A stretch of DNA of 64,000 bases from Poa pratensis (Eukaryota > Streptophyta > Magnoliopsida > Poales > Poaceae). The stretch covers positions 62,638,830 through 62,702,829 of the forward strand of contig CAMZMU010000040.1 of NCBI GenBank assembly GCA_947311845.1, written 5' to 3'. Both the position numbers and the translations under genes were made by a program. The notes beneath the pieces were generated by a model, which ran no database searches, was not told the DNA's origin, and saw nothing but the letters and a program-made list of their open reading frames with translations. Positions 9,241 to 20,690 of this stretch are shown piece after piece (the stretch's first letter is position 1; each line of letters starts with the position of its first letter).

Positions 9241-12200
9241 CAGATGAGCCGGCAATGGATGTACGTTGAGCGACGCTCTCAGGAGTTCATTAATGGCCTG
9301 TATTTTTTATCCGTTTGGCTGAGGCAAACAAGCGGAATGGTTTTATGTGTTGTCCATGTAGTGTCTGTAAGAATACGAAGGATTACTCTTTCTCAAAAAC
9401 CCTTCACATCCACCTGTTCCAGTCCGGTTTCATGTCCTGTTATAATTGTTGGACCAAGAACGGAGAAAGAGGGGTTATAATGGAAGACAATGAAGAAGAA
9501 GAGGATGATGACAACTATCCTATGTTCCCGGAACACGGTGGTACTACAATGGGGGAAGAAGCTGAAGAAGAGGCATCAGATGAGCCCCCGCTGATGATCT
9601 TGGGCGGACCATTCTTGATGCACAGATAAACTGCGAAAGTGAAAATGAGAGGTTGAAATTGGAGCGCATGTTAGAGGATCACAAAAAATTATTGTACCCA
9701 AATTGCGAAATGGCCAGAAAAAGCTGGGTATCATACTGGAATCGTTGCAATGGAAGGCAGAGAATGGTGTATCTGACAAGGGATTTGAAAAGTTGCTGAA
9801 ATGATAAAGAAGATGCCTCCAAAAGATAACGAATTGCCCGCTAGTACGTACGAAGCAAAAAAGTTTGTCTGCCCTCTAGGATTAGAAGTGCAGAAGATAC
9901 ATGCATGCATTAATGACTGCATCCCCTACCGCGGTGAGGAGTGCGGAATTTGAATGCATGCCCGGTATGCTGTGCATTGCGGTATAAGATCAGGCGAGAT
10001 GACCCTGGTGATGCTGAGGGCGAGCGCCCCAGGAAGAGGGTTCCTGCCAAGGTGATGTGGTATACTCCTATAATACCACGGTTAAAACGTTTGTTCCAAA
10101 ACAAAGATTATGTCAAGTTGTTGCGATGGCACAAAGAAGACCGTAAGAAATAAGTGATGTTGAGACACCCCGCTGATGGGTCGCAGTGGAGAATAATCGA
10201 GAGAGAGTTCCCGGACTTTGTAGGTGACGCAAGGAACTTATGGTTTGGTCTAAGTACAGATGGCATGAATCCTTTTGGGGAGCAGAGCTGCAGTCATAGC
10301 ACCTGGCCTGTGACTCTATGTATCTATAATCTTCCTTCTTGGTTGTTCATGAAGCGGAAGTTCATTATGATGCCAGTGCTCATCCAAGGCCTGAAGCAAC
10401 CCGGTAACGACATTGATGTGTACCTGAGGCCATTAGTTGAAGAACTTTTACAGTTGTGGCGTGAAGAATGTGTACGTGTGTGGGATGAGCACGAATAAAA
10501 GGAATTTACCTACGAGCGTTGCTGTTTGTAACCATCAATGATTAGCCTGCTCTTAGTAACCTTTCAGGACAGACAAACAAGGGGTACAATGCATGCACGC
10601 ACTGTTTAGATGAGACTGAAAGTATATATTTGGATAAATGTAAGAAGAATGTGTACCCGGGGCATCGTCGATTTCTTTCGATCAGGCATCTCTTAAGAAA
10701 GAAAGACAAGAATTTTAAAGGTGAGGCAGATCACCGGACGAAGCCTACCCGCCATACTGGTGATGATATATATGGTATGGTCCAGGATTTAAAAGTAATC
10801 TTTGGAAAGGGCCTTAGCGGACAATCTGTTCCGAATGACGGTAACGGACACGCTCCCATGTGGAAGAAGAAATCTATATTTTGGGAGCTACCCTATTGGA
10901 AAATCTTAGAGGTTCGCTCTGCAATCGACGTCATGCACGTGACGAAGAATCTTTGCGTGAACCTGCTAGGCTTCTTGGGCCAGCAACGGCAGGACCAACA
11001 ACATATGAACGAACGAGACGACCTGCATCCAGAGAAGTATCAAGGTCCTGCTAGCTACGCTCTTACCAACGAAGAGAAGAAAATCTTTTTTGAAGTCCTG
11101 AGCAGTATCAAGGTCCCGTCTAGATTCTTGTCGAATATAAAGGGAATAATAAATATGGCACAGAAAAAGTTCCAAAAAGTAAAGTCTCATGACTGCCACG
11201 TGATTATGACACAATTACTTCTGGTTGCATTGAGGGGGCTTCTACCAGAAAATGTTCGAGTACCCATTGTGAAGCTATGTGTATTCCTCAATGCAATTTC
11301 TCAGAAGGTAATCGATCCAGAAATTCTACAAAGGTTACAAAAGGATGTGGTCCAATGTCTTGTCAACTTCGAGTTAGTGTTCGCTCCATCCTACTTCAAT
11401 ATTATGACGCACATCCTAGTTCACCTAGTCGAAGAGATTACCATTCTCGGTCCTGTATTTCTACACAATATGTTCCCCTTTGAGAGGTTCATGTGAGTTT
11501 TAAAGAAATATGTTCATAACCGTGCTAGGTCAGAAGGAAGCATCTCCAAGGGCTATGGAACAGAGGAGGTCATTGAGTTTTGTGTTGACTTCCTGACCTT
11601 AAGCCGATTGGTGTTTCTCAATCGCGGCATGAGGGGAGACTGAGTGGAAAAGGCACGCTAGGAAAGAAAGCAATATTAAGTATGGACGGTCATTCTTTCA
11701 CTCAAGCACACTACACAGTTCTACAAAATTCCACCTTGGTGACTCCGTATATCGAGGAACACATAAATATTGTATGCTCCGAAAACCCGGAGCAGTCTGA
11801 CTCCTGGATTAAAGGAAAACACATGGAGACTTTCGGCGGTTGGTTGGAAACACATCTCATGAATAACACCACTGTTGGAGAACAGCTGTACTTGTTGGCC
11901 AGGTCACCATATTCGACTATATTGACTTTCCAAGGATACGAGATAAATGGGAATACATTTTACACGAACATCCAAGATAAAAAGAGCACCAACCAAAACA
12001 GTGGTATACGCTTTGATGCAACAAACAACAATGGGCAAAAGGACACATATTATGGTTACGGAGAGGAGATATGGGAACTTGACTATGGACCTTCTTTTAA
12101 GGTCCCTTTTTTCGGTGCAAATGGGTCAAGCTGACAGGCAGGATAAAGGTAGACCAGCAGTACGGAATGACAACAGTGGATCTCAACAATCTTGCGTACA

Positions 12201-12529
12201 GAGATGAACCATTCGTCCTAGCCAATGATGTGGCTCAGCTTTTCTATGTGAAGGACATGTCTACCACACCGAAAAAAAGAAAAGATAAGCAAGCGAATAC
12301 ATCATACGATGAGCCAAAGCGCCACATAGTTCTTTCAGGGAAAAGAAACATCGTGGGAGTGGAGGACAAGACAGACATGTCAGAAGATTACAATAAGTTT
12401 GATGAAATTCCGCCCTTCACAGTGAACACTGACCCAAGCATCCTGTTAAATAATGAAGATTCTTCATGGTTACGGCGCAATCATAAGCAAGGGACACACG
12501 CGAGAAAAAGTATTTTACCCCAACACTAG
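9241..12529 (+). pseudogene. TNP2-type CACTA transposase, heavily frameshifted
   Basis: Pieces in all three plus frames follow the family order. A transposase-associated N-terminal domain (9241-9629; EANKRNGFMCCPCSVCKNTK, a Cys-rich segment) is followed by an acidic linker. The Transposase_21 core comes next, in pieces at about 9640-10500 (LSTDGMNPFGEQS, HSTWPVTLCIYNLP) and 10630-11000 (MWKKKSIFWELPYW, AIDVMHVTKNLCVNLLGF). A DUF4218-like region follows (about 11100-11640; LLPENVR, FNIMTHILVHL, GPVFLHNMFPFERFM), then a DUF4216-like C-terminus (11682-12530; YEINGNTFYT, NSGIRFDA, EPFVLANDVAQLFYVKDMS). At least seven frame changes are needed, so the gene is dead. Its normal role is binding element ends and catalysing excision and integration. 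Confidence 0.85.
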
Positions 12530-12965
12530 ATAGGGATGTTGGTGATGTGTAATAATGTATTAAACCTTTTATGTAACTGTGTTCTGAAATACTCAGAGAA
12601 AACTCTAAACACTGATTTTTGGTTCTGGTTCTATGAGACAGAGGACTCCATTTGCAACCAAGTGCAACAAAAATATTGGATGTTCCAAAAGTTGTTGAGT
12701 ATGTTTTCAAATATAGATATGATTTTTACAAAATTTTAGAAACTAATTTGACTTGATTTGGGCAATTAAATCAAGACATATAAAAGAAATCAGAAAATAT
12801 AGATATGATTTTTATAAATATTGAAACTAATTTGACTTGATTTGACTAATTTGACTTATTTTTAGAAACTAACTTTAGAAACTAATTTGACTCAAATCAA
12901 TAGATATAAAAGAAATTAGAAAAAAGAAAAAAGAAAAAGGAGGACAAAAAAACCTATTCAAAAGC
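12530..12965. other. AT-rich CACTA spacer
   Basis: No gene is seen. The stretch is AT-rich, with several imperfect copies of ACTAATTTGACTTGATTTG between about 12740 and 12895. Confidence 0.6.
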
Positions 12966-13127
12966 CCATTTAGACCCGGTTGGCAATACCAACCGAGACT
13001 AAATGTGGGCTTCGCGCGCTTAATTTCGCGGCCTGCCCCAAAATACCTTTAGTCCCGGTTGGTATCATGAACCGGGACTAAAGGTCCTTTAGCACCGGTT
13101 CGTGGTACCTACCGGGACTAAAGGGGT
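12966..13127. repeat. CACTA subterminal-type inverted repeats (TTTAGTCCCGGTTGG), internal cluster
   Basis: CCCGGTTGG and CCGGGACTAAA motifs alternate in direct and inverted orientation, each pair forming a short hairpin (for example CCCGGTTGGTATCATGAACC then CGGGACTAAAG). They match those at the right end of the element (18480-18640). Such repeats are the usual transposase binding sites near CACTA ends. Confidence 0.75.
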
Positions 13128-13560
13128 TACGTATATATACCACGACCGCTCCAGATCCCCTCCCCTTTCTTTCCAGTTCTAGCACTTGCCGCCGCGCGCT
13201 CCAACGCCGCCAGGCTGCCGCCGTCTGCCCCCACGTGCTCCATCGCCGACTAGGTCCACCGCGATCCCCTCTACCTCCTCCGCGAGTCACGCGTGCTAGG
13301 ACGCCCGGGACGCGCCGAATTGCGTCGTCTTCCCCGACTCCGGCCGAGAGCCGTCGCCGCTCGATCCACTCCGCCCCGACCTCCTCCGGCCTCCCCGAGC
13401 ATTCCTTCGACTTCGTGGTGAGCTGCTGGTCCTCCTGGACCCCTTCCTCCTCTCCCTCCCGCTGTAGTTCGTGCTCGCCCCGTAGACCCTTCGCCGTCCG
13501 CCGCAAACCGCCGTCGCGGGCCGTCTCTGGCGACCCAAAAGGAGCGGCGCCGCCACCCTA
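13127..13560 (+). promoter_or_regulatory. TATA box and GC-rich leader of the second CACTA gene
   Basis: TATATATACC lies at about 13129-13140, followed by about 400 bp rich in C, CCG and TCC, as seen in the 5' leaders of Triticeae CACTA genes. ORFs in this stretch reflect base composition. The leader probably feeds the gene starting at 14635 by splicing, although donor and acceptor were not fixed. Confidence 0.45.
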
Positions 13561-13881
13561 ATCTTGTTCATAATCTTGTTCTGCAGCACAATCCGCCACC
13601 CGACTCTGCATATTAGTTTCAATTATTTTGTTTTGTTTCATATACTTGTTACTAAATTGAAAGCATATAAAATTTGTGTAGTTTATTTTCAGTTTTGCAT
13701 TTCCATCTATGATGTATAAAAAATCAATAAAACTTAAAACAACATAAAATGAGTTCTTTCTATGCTAATGTTTTGATAAATAGTCAAACAGTGATAATAC
13801 CTAATGAATTCTTGTAAAGCGAAAAACAAGATATAAGGAGAGGAAAATGAACAAAACACTATCCTATGCATTTGTTAGTAA
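13561..13881. other. AT-rich intron-like CACTA sequence
   Basis: No gene is recognised. The AT-rich composition between a GC-rich leader and later exons suggests an intron. Confidence 0.4.
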
Positions 13882-14154
13882 TATCGTATTTATGATGATG
13901 AACCCATTGCAGATGAATCTTTGGATGTTAGTTCTTTCTATAATAATTCACATGATAGATGGGTAGAAAATATTCTTAGACGGGATAAAATTGATTCTAG
14001 TAATGCTATTACTCCCATGGAAAATAAAGATGGGGACTATTATGTTGTCTTATTATTTGACAGTCTACGATATGATTATCCTAATTTGGCAAATGAACCT
14101 TGTGGTGAAAATTATTATTGTGATGAATCCGGTAATGAACCTGTAGACATGTGA
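13882..14154 (+). other. Unrecognised open fragment inside the CACTA
   Basis: The frame is open from 13882 to the TGA at 14152-14154, rich in Asp, Asn and Tyr, with no ATG near its start. The composition (for example YDDEPIADESLDVSSFYNN) reminds me of acidic linkers in Athila-type gag proteins, but no domain can be named. It may be an inserted retrotransposon scrap or an exon of the CACTA gene. Confidence 0.35.
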
Positions 14155-14269
14155 AATAACAATATTATGTTATGTTATTTTGATTTATATGCAATTTGAG
14201 CTCAAATGTAAGATTGTGTGTTGTATGTGATGTTGAGAGGTAAGATTGTGTATATGAAGATGATGAATA

Positions 14270-14485
14270 TGTGACATTATTGTTGATGAATATTGTGTAT
14301 AAGAAATATTGTTGATGAATATTGTGTATATGAAGATGAATATTGTTGATGAATATTGTGTATATGAAGATGAAAATTGGTGTTAAATTATTGTATCCAT
14401 TGTATCAATGTCAAATTATTATTGTTTTAAAAAATTGTGACATTATTGTTGATGAATATTGTGTATAAGAAATATTGTTGACTTA
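14270..14485. repeat. AT-rich minisatellite (TGTTGATGAATATTGTGTAT units)
   Basis: At least four imperfect copies of a unit of about 35-40 bp containing TTGATGAATATTGTGTATA lie head to tail. It lies in the putative intron before the second CACTA gene and has no coding content. Confidence 0.7.
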
Positions 14486-14634
14486 TACTATATTGTAAAT
14501 TTTTAGTGGTAAAAGTAGAAATGTAATTTTTGAACATAATGACCATATAAATATGTGTATAATAAGTTGTGCAACTCCTGATTATTGATAATTGCAACTA
14601 AAATATCATATTACATTCGGTTTGCAGTTAAGCT

Positions 14635-17600
14635 ATGGACGACCACGAGAGAGACGCGGAACAAGCAATATTCCAAATAATATGCTCCGGTGGAATAGAT
14701 GACGGCTCACAATATCTGAACGAGTCCGGTGAGGGAATTGAGCTAGACACAAGCAATGATGGCACAGAAAATGTTGGACACTTCACGGAGTCCGGCGAGG
14801 TAGATTAAGCCTCTCGTGATCACTAAATGCATTAATTGATTTGTATATATATATTAATGAATCTTTCTTCTTTTAGCCCTCCGGATCGAGCCAATCTGAT
14901 AGAAGGCAACGAGGCCTGACCAAAAAGTTGGACGATGGTCAAAGGTTCACGATCGACCAAGTTGCTGATGATGGCGCACCGCTTGAACCCGCAGAGAACG
15001 CAAGAAAATTTGTAAATCAATGCGGAGTTATTGTTAGGGACAACATCCCGATCACCACTCGAGAATGGAATAAGCCAAAGGTAGCCGATGGAGCTAGTTA
15101 TGTCGACCAAAGATCTAAAGATTTTCTTTGGGATACGCTCTTGTCACATTTCACCCTACCGCCAGCTCTCACAGATTGCAAAAAGTTGAAAGTCAAGGAG
15201 TGGGCTCTTAAGAAGATGGTCACACAATTCCAGACCTTCAAGAAAAAATTATGGAGTAAATATATGAAGAATAAAAAAACTCCAACATTCACTGGAGGAC
15301 TAGAGAAGATAAAAGATCACTGGGACGCATTTGTGGCATACAAGGAATCGTCTGAAGATCTGGCAAGGTCGGAAAAAATATGGAAAATGCTACGAAAAAG
15401 AAATATCACCATACTATGGGGACAGGTGGCTACAAAACTGTCGTGCCTAAGTGGGGAAAAAATGACGCCGACCTTATTGCTAAAGGGATCACTCCAGCTA
15501 CAGCGGAATGACCCGAGAGATCCAAGCACTGGTTGTACGGGCATGGGGTATCGTTGGACCCACAGACAGGGCAGATTATTGCAAAGGAAAAAATAAGGAA
15601 AAAATTCAAACGGTCTCCACAGAGCTTTGTAAAGCAATATAAAAGTTCAAAAGGGAACGTTCCAGCTCGAGAGAGAGAACGACGAGCTGACACTCGCCCT
15701 CAGGAATCCTGAACACACAGGACGAACATGAGGCAAAGGCGCTGATGTTCCATGGAGGGCTGGGTTTCCGGAGTGCAATGACAGTTATAGAAGCCGTCAG
15801 AGAAAAAAGAGGCAGGAGGCAGACCGGATCCAACAGCTAGAAAAAAATCACGAGGAATTGCAACGCATGTTCATGCGGCAGCAGGAGCAACTAGAAACAA
15901 TTAGCCAGCAAAGGGCATCTGAGCGGCAGCAAGAAGGTCCTGCATTCCATATTATCGCCCCATCTCAGCTGAAAAGCAGCGTGGGTTCCACGGCGGTCCT
16001 GGCTGATCATGATGCACTGATGGATGAAGCACCGATGGCTCGCTACCCGTGGATGATATCATGGAGAATAAAATGTGTGATCTACATCAGTCAATGAAGA
16101 ACATATCCTTCAAGGTGGCGGTTGGCTTTGCTTTACCTAATGAACCTGGAGCATGCTTACATGGCTGTCAGATTCCAGCTGGCTATGCTCGTGTCGGGTG
16201 GATGAAGTTCTGAAGGGATATGAGACACTGGAGCTTGACATGGCTGGAGGTGAAGGGGAGACAACACTAGGAGAAATCAAGGGTGCTATCATTCTATGGA
16301 AAAAGGAATACATCGTGTTTGCAGACTCCACCCCTCCACGGACTCCTCCTTGTAGCAATCCACCTCAGCAAAGTCCACCCCTCCCCGATAGGGACCCCAG
16401 CGCGAGTCCATCTCGATCTCCGGCACGTCAGCCGTCTCCGCCCACTAAGTTGCTAAAGCGGAAGCCCACCGCTTCGCCGACTAAAAGAAAGGTAGAAAGA
16501 AGAAAACCAAGGACGACGAGTCTCCTGCCAAGTTTCCTTACGAAATGAGTGATGAGGAACTTGATAGGGTTGTGGCTGCCGATGTGAAAAGGCAACTTGC
16601 ACCGAAAAAGCCCGAGCCAAAGGAGAAACTAGCTGAGGAGGTCGTTGTGCGCTTCGTGAAGAACTTAGTGGACCGACCACCGTCAGATGTGGCTAATAGG
16701 CCATCAGACTATGAGCGCACTATTCAGAAGTCATATAGCGAACAGATGAAGCAGGCGAGAAGTAGTGCAAAAAGCGGGAAAAAAGTTCCCTAGCTCGGAG
16801 AACAGGAAATACAATCGGTCCCCCCGCTCAAGGTGTTTCCCGATAAGGATGTACACAATGACAGTACTGGTCTCAGTGTTGCTCAACTCATAGGCGACAC
16901 TGGTTTTCCCATGGCTGATGTAGCATGGAAATATGTTCACGGGTAGTCTCTGGTCAGACCTGAGCAGGTCCCGAATCTACCAACACAAATGCGAAGATTG
17001 CATGAGTGGTACATGAAATTCGCAAAGGAAGGGCAAATCATGCTCATGGTGGCAGTTAAGGAAGAGCACTACTTCCAAGAATACGAGATTTGCATTGAGT
17101 TTCCCGAAATTTTTCAGTTATACAATCAAGATGCCCTCGACAAATCTATCGTCAGTTGCTATTTTCTGTAAGTGATTTATTTCTGTAATTTAAGTCTTTA
17201 GCTCAGCTCGTTCATTGCTGTAATTATCCTCACTATATTCTTTTGTACGTTATTATGCAGAATGAAGATTCTCGAATGCAAAAAGGAGAGAATCTATGAC
17301 ATTGGGTTCATTGACCCGGATAAAGTTCATGAATATACCATAAAAACATGCCAAGGACACAAAGGAACTTTTGCTAAGGTTTTTAAAGGAACAAAATACC
17401 AAAACAGAAATATTTTTTCCTTACAACTTCAAGTGAGTGTTACTGTCTTGTACACATTCTATTTTGATTACTCGATGTTAAGTGTAATTGATTAGTTATG
17501 CATGTCTACGTATATAAACGTGCTCAGATTTCACTGGATTCTGCTAATCATTAGAGTTGACAATGGAACCGTTGAAATCATGGACTTTCGTTCATTTCCT

Positions 17601-18200
17601 GATATCAAGTAATTAATACCTCCTTTATTCATTTTTTTTGCCGCAGGGTTTAGAAACGGTTCATCAAGGATGAAGTCGGTGAATGGAAACCGGAGCTGCG
17701 TTTTCATTGTACCAAGGTAAGTAGTAATAGCTAGGTCCGGCATCTCTTTAATTCTAGTTTCAATACCATTATCATGCTTGATTATTATTTGTTTGAATTC
17801 TATTCTCGTACAGTACTGCCTGAGGCAGGAACAGGGGACTAATTTATGTGCATACTATGTTTGCGAGTTCATTCACAATATGACCAGTGAGAACCGTACA
17901 GATCGAAGACAAATTAGAGTACGTAAACACTATTTACAATTTTATTTTATTACCATCAATTGTGTTGAGTTTCATTCATAATTTTGTTTTATGATGATTT
18001 GATATATATACACACAACTCATATATTCATATTGATCTCCTTTAAAGATGGAAAGGATGCGGGACAAGCTCCTACTAAAGAACCGCATAAAAGCAATTCA
18101 AGAGGAATTGGCGGGATTTTTGCTTGCGGAGGTCATACCTGAAAACCGGAGAATACCATTCCCACTAATGCCTCCATGTAATTTAATAATCTCCATGTAA
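14635..18200 (+). pseudogene. Second CACTA gene: Transposase_24-like, coiled coil, Ulp1-like protease, broken
   Basis: It starts at ATG 14635 with an acidic N-terminal exon. The long frame 14928-15596 carries a Transposase_24-like region (DCKKLKVKEWALKKMVTQF, KDHWDAFVAYK); the frame slips near 15390, after which GTGGYKTVVPKW is read in another frame. A Gln/Glu-rich coiled coil (about 15840-15950) and a Pro/Ser/Lys-rich linker (16320-16550) follow. The 3' exons (16989-17930) resemble a Ulp1/C48 cysteine protease: catalytic His in FHWILL (17532-17534), Asp in VDNG (17559-17561), and Cys in GTNLCAYYVCEF (17847-17849), on exons separated by GT-AG introns. The tail IKAIQEELAGFLL ends at the TAA 18198-18200. 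Many frameshifts and stops make it a pseudogene. Confidence 0.7.
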
Positions 18201-18479
18201 TTAAATAGATAGCATAGTAGTGTACGAAAACTTGTTTGAAATATGTGTATACGAAAACTTGCTTGAAATATAATTTCGTAAGAGAAATTATATTGTATAT
18301 GCATCAAGCTGTATAGTATGTAGTAGCGTAGAATATGTGTGTATACGAAAACTTATTTAAAATGAAAAATAATTGAATGAAAAACACAAAATAAAAAGGA
18401 AAACACAAAATAATTCAATGGAAAACACAAAACCCTAAACCCTGAAAAATAATTGAATGGAAAATAGAAAAAACACAAA

Positions 18480-18656
18480 ACCTTAGTCCCGGTTGGTGTC
18501 CTCGAGCCCAAGCACACGGCCGCAGCCACGTGGAGGGACTTTACTCCCGGTTTGTGGCAAACCGGGACTAAAGGAGCGATTGGGTAGTACCGGTTGGAAA
18601 ACCGGGACTAGAGGCCCTTCCCAACCGAGACTAAAGGCCCTTTTTCTCTACTAGTT
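18480..18656. repeat. Right subterminal repeats and degenerate terminus of the CACTA
   Basis: CCCGGTTGG and CCGGGACTAAA motifs again occur in both orientations. The run ends with GGCCCTTTTTCTCTACTAG at about 18635-18654, near the complement of the standard CACTA end. The outermost base(s) do not match a perfect CACTA, so the exact boundary is uncertain by a few bases. No 3-bp target duplication can be verified because the left end is missing. Confidence 0.65.
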
Positions 18657-18925
18657 CCCGACGTTAGCTTTGTTGGTAGTGAGAGCATGTCCAACCGGAT
18701 TGGCCAAATTCCGGTCCCTATATGTTCGCGGATACAACCTGGAAACCCCACAAATGTTTTACTTCCCTAATCGTTGCCCTTCAGTTTTCGGACCAAAATC
18801 ACATAAACGCATGCAACATCGATCACATTTCATACAATTCATAAAAACCGAATTGAAACTAGTATTAGGATTTACAAACCAAATTCAACATAAATTAAAA
18901 TTTAACAATTCATAAAAGAACCGTT
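18657..18925. other. AT-rich low-copy flank
   Basis: No gene is recognised. The stretch begins with GAGCATGTCCAACCGG, which resembles the GAGCATCTCCAAC starts of some grass DNA-transposon families. This is too weak to call an element. Confidence 0.3.
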
Positions 18926-18929
18926 ACAA

Positions 18930-19350
18930 GAATGAATCAAGGTTCGGCAAGGTCACGATTGTCGATCTTCTTCTTCATGTTCCTAAGCCATTTGGCGTTA
19001 TCATCATCCAATCATCCAAGAGACTAGCGTCTTGCCAGGGCCGCGGACGTGTCTGCCGGCACTGGCTTGTGCGCAGGGCGCTCGGCCACGGCAGCTGGCC
19101 TGGACGTGCCTCTCGGACTGGGTTCGCCGAGCTCCACGTCCGCAGCCGCCTTCCTCTCCGCCTGCTCATGGATGCGCTGTCGGGTGCGCCTCTTCTTCCG
19201 GTCTAGTCTCTCTTGCTTCAGATTCGACAACGACGCCATGTCAGCCGTTTGAGCGCCCTTCTCCACGAGGTCCGGGACTGGAAATTCCTTCTCGATCCGA
19301 TGAATCCGATGAATCATGTGGAGAGAATGCATCATGGCCTGGCCTGGCCT
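18930..19350 (-). pseudogene. Unrecognised basic ORF on the minus strand, with two stops
   Basis: From the ATG at 19335 the minus strand is open for 103 residues, Lys/Arg/Glu-rich (LKQERLDRKKRRTRQRIHEQ looks like a basic helix). Two in-frame stops near 19024 and 19012 follow, then the same frame continues (AKWLRNMKKKIDNRDLAEP) to a TGA near 18930. The recurring frame across the stops suggests a decayed coding sequence. A Harbinger-type MYB/SANT partner protein is one guess, but no domain is clear. Confidence 0.35.
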
Positions 19351-19484
19351 CCAAGAGATGAGAGCCGTCCAATTGTTCAGTGGAACCCTAGCTACGTACC
19401 CCTAGGGATCTGATTAGGTAGGATTGTGAATCTCTCGTGCATTATAGGAGAATGAAGACTACAGCCAGGTCACATGCTGCAGCG

Positions 19485-19604
19485 GGATATTCGGATTTTT
19501 GTCAGCACGGGATATTCGCGATTTATCAGAATCCCAAGTGTGTTCATCGCCGAGATCTCTGCAACTTGTGGCCGACCAGCTGCTTTTCTCGATCGAATAT
19601 ACTA
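19485..19604 (+). repeat. Left copy, part 1, of a block repeated on the far side of the GH32 gene
   Basis: The stretch from GTCAGCACGGGATATTCGCG to GATCGAATATACTA matches 27821-27923 with scattered mismatches. It continues at 20572 after an inserted 967-bp segment. Confidence 0.85.
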
Positions 19605-20571
19605 GAGAAAATTGCTTCCGTACCATTGACATCCTCCACAATGGCTCATTTGCCACCCAACAAAGGTTCAGTTCATATATATCAAAGACAAATAAAGTTT
19701 AGTCAATCGTTAGCATGTCTCGTTTTACTGCCAATCTATTCAAAAATGCCAATGCTACCCTCGGTTTGGAATAGAAAAAGGAAGACGAAAAAAACTCACG
19801 TACTCTTTCCTCTAGTCTTCACGCACAAAAAAAACTCACGTACTCTTTCCTCTAGTCTTCACGCACAAAAAAACCTCACGTAAATTTTAATGGATGTATT
19901 CTTTATCAGCACGAAAAAATAAATGATTATTGAGTTCAAATTGAACGGATGTATTAAACAGTGGTACGCATGCAGAAAATAGAAGCACAAATTGAACGGA
20001 GTAGTTTAACTCTTTGTCCTATAGCTAACCAAAAATGTCATGCAAAATATGATGCTCCAAGTTTTTACGTGTTTAATATATAGTACTTGATCCAAAATAT
20101 CATCCTCTAAGTTTTCCATACGTTTCCAATGTCTAAAAACTTCTGCATGCATTGAAAATATTAAGAAGTCGCGCACGGGTTTGATGATTAGTATGCTGAA
20201 CTTGTTACATCTTGTAGTTTTAGTGAAATGATGAAAATGGAGGTATTATGCTACCATTTTTTGTACACCTGTGTTACAATTGTTGCTCATTTTTCATTGA
20301 GGGCAAAACAGTCATTTTGGCCTCTTACCACACTGAGATAACGGTAGACTAACTATCAGTGGTATATAAGCAGTAAAATTTGTTTGTGTTTGGTGAGCAT
20401 TAGAGCTTTGTTTGATGGCAAATGAGCCATTGCAGTGCTCGTCAATGGTATAGAAGCCATTGGCTCAATATACTACTCCCTCCGGAAAATTTTAAGTATC
20501 GAAGGAATTTAACGTATGAACCACAATATTCAAACTGTAGTAGCAACACTTTTTACGGATCGGAGTGACTA
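19605..20571. mobile_element. 967-bp insertion splitting the left copy of the flanking repeat
   Basis: The right copy of the repeat (27805-28035) is continuous where the left copy has this extra segment. The inserted DNA is flanked by ACTA at 19601-19604 and 20568-20571, which may be a short target duplication. It contains the 40-bp tandem repeat and, at its right end, a Stowaway-like MITE. No ORF or known internal domain is seen, so the inserted unit may be composite. Confidence 0.5.
19791..19870. repeat. Two tandem copies of a 40-bp unit
   Basis: AAAACTCACGTACTCTTTCC recurs at 19791 and 19831 with an identical 40-bp unit. A third, truncated start (AACCTCACGT) follows at 19871. Confidence 0.9.
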
Positions 20572-20572
20572 C
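20474..20572. mobile_element. Stowaway-like MITE, degenerate
   Basis: The left end reads TACTCCCTCCGG, the typical Stowaway (Tc1/mariner MITE) terminus in Triticeae. The right end (CGGATCGGAGTGACTA) is a degenerate inverted match to it. The length, about 100 bp, fits. It is non-coding. Confidence 0.5.
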
Positions 20573-20690
20573 AGTGCTTACCATGTGCTTACACGTGTTG
20601 TCAGCGACCGGTATCAACCCAGAAGATGGCCTAGGACAAAGGCGACGTAGCAGCCGGCTCGGCTAGACACCATCCCGTTTGTTGGGAGCT
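20572..20690 (+). repeat. Left copy, part 2, of the repeat flanking the GH32 gene
   Basis: CAGTGCTTACCATG, CACGTGTTGTC and the GACACCATCCCGT end match 27921-28030 in the same order and orientation, with more divergence than part 1. Confidence 0.75.

Larger units (their letters stand above)
8477..18656 (+). mobile_element. CACTA (En/Spm) DNA transposon interrupted on its left by the copia
   Basis: It contains a decayed TNP2-type transposase gene (9241-12529), a second transposon gene with Transposase_24-like and Ulp1-like regions (14635-18200), and TTTAGTCCCGGTTGG-type repeats in both orientations at 12966-13110 and 18480-18640. The right end reads AAAGGCCCTTTTTCTCTACTAG, close to the complement of the usual CACTAGTAGAGAAAAAGG type of terminus. 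The left terminus is not in the window, because the copia sits in between. The repeats and leader at 12966-13560 look like an element start, so this could be two nested CACTAs rather than one. Everything coding is broken. Confidence 0.75.

Noticed and set aside
13078..13622. Arg/Ser/Pro-rich ORFs on both strands
   Set aside because: They overlap on opposite strands in a GC-rich leader, have no family features and fit base composition.
18657..19420. A Harbinger or other DNA transposon on the minus strand
   Set aside because: Only a weak start motif and a basic ORF with stops. No terminal repeats or target duplication found.
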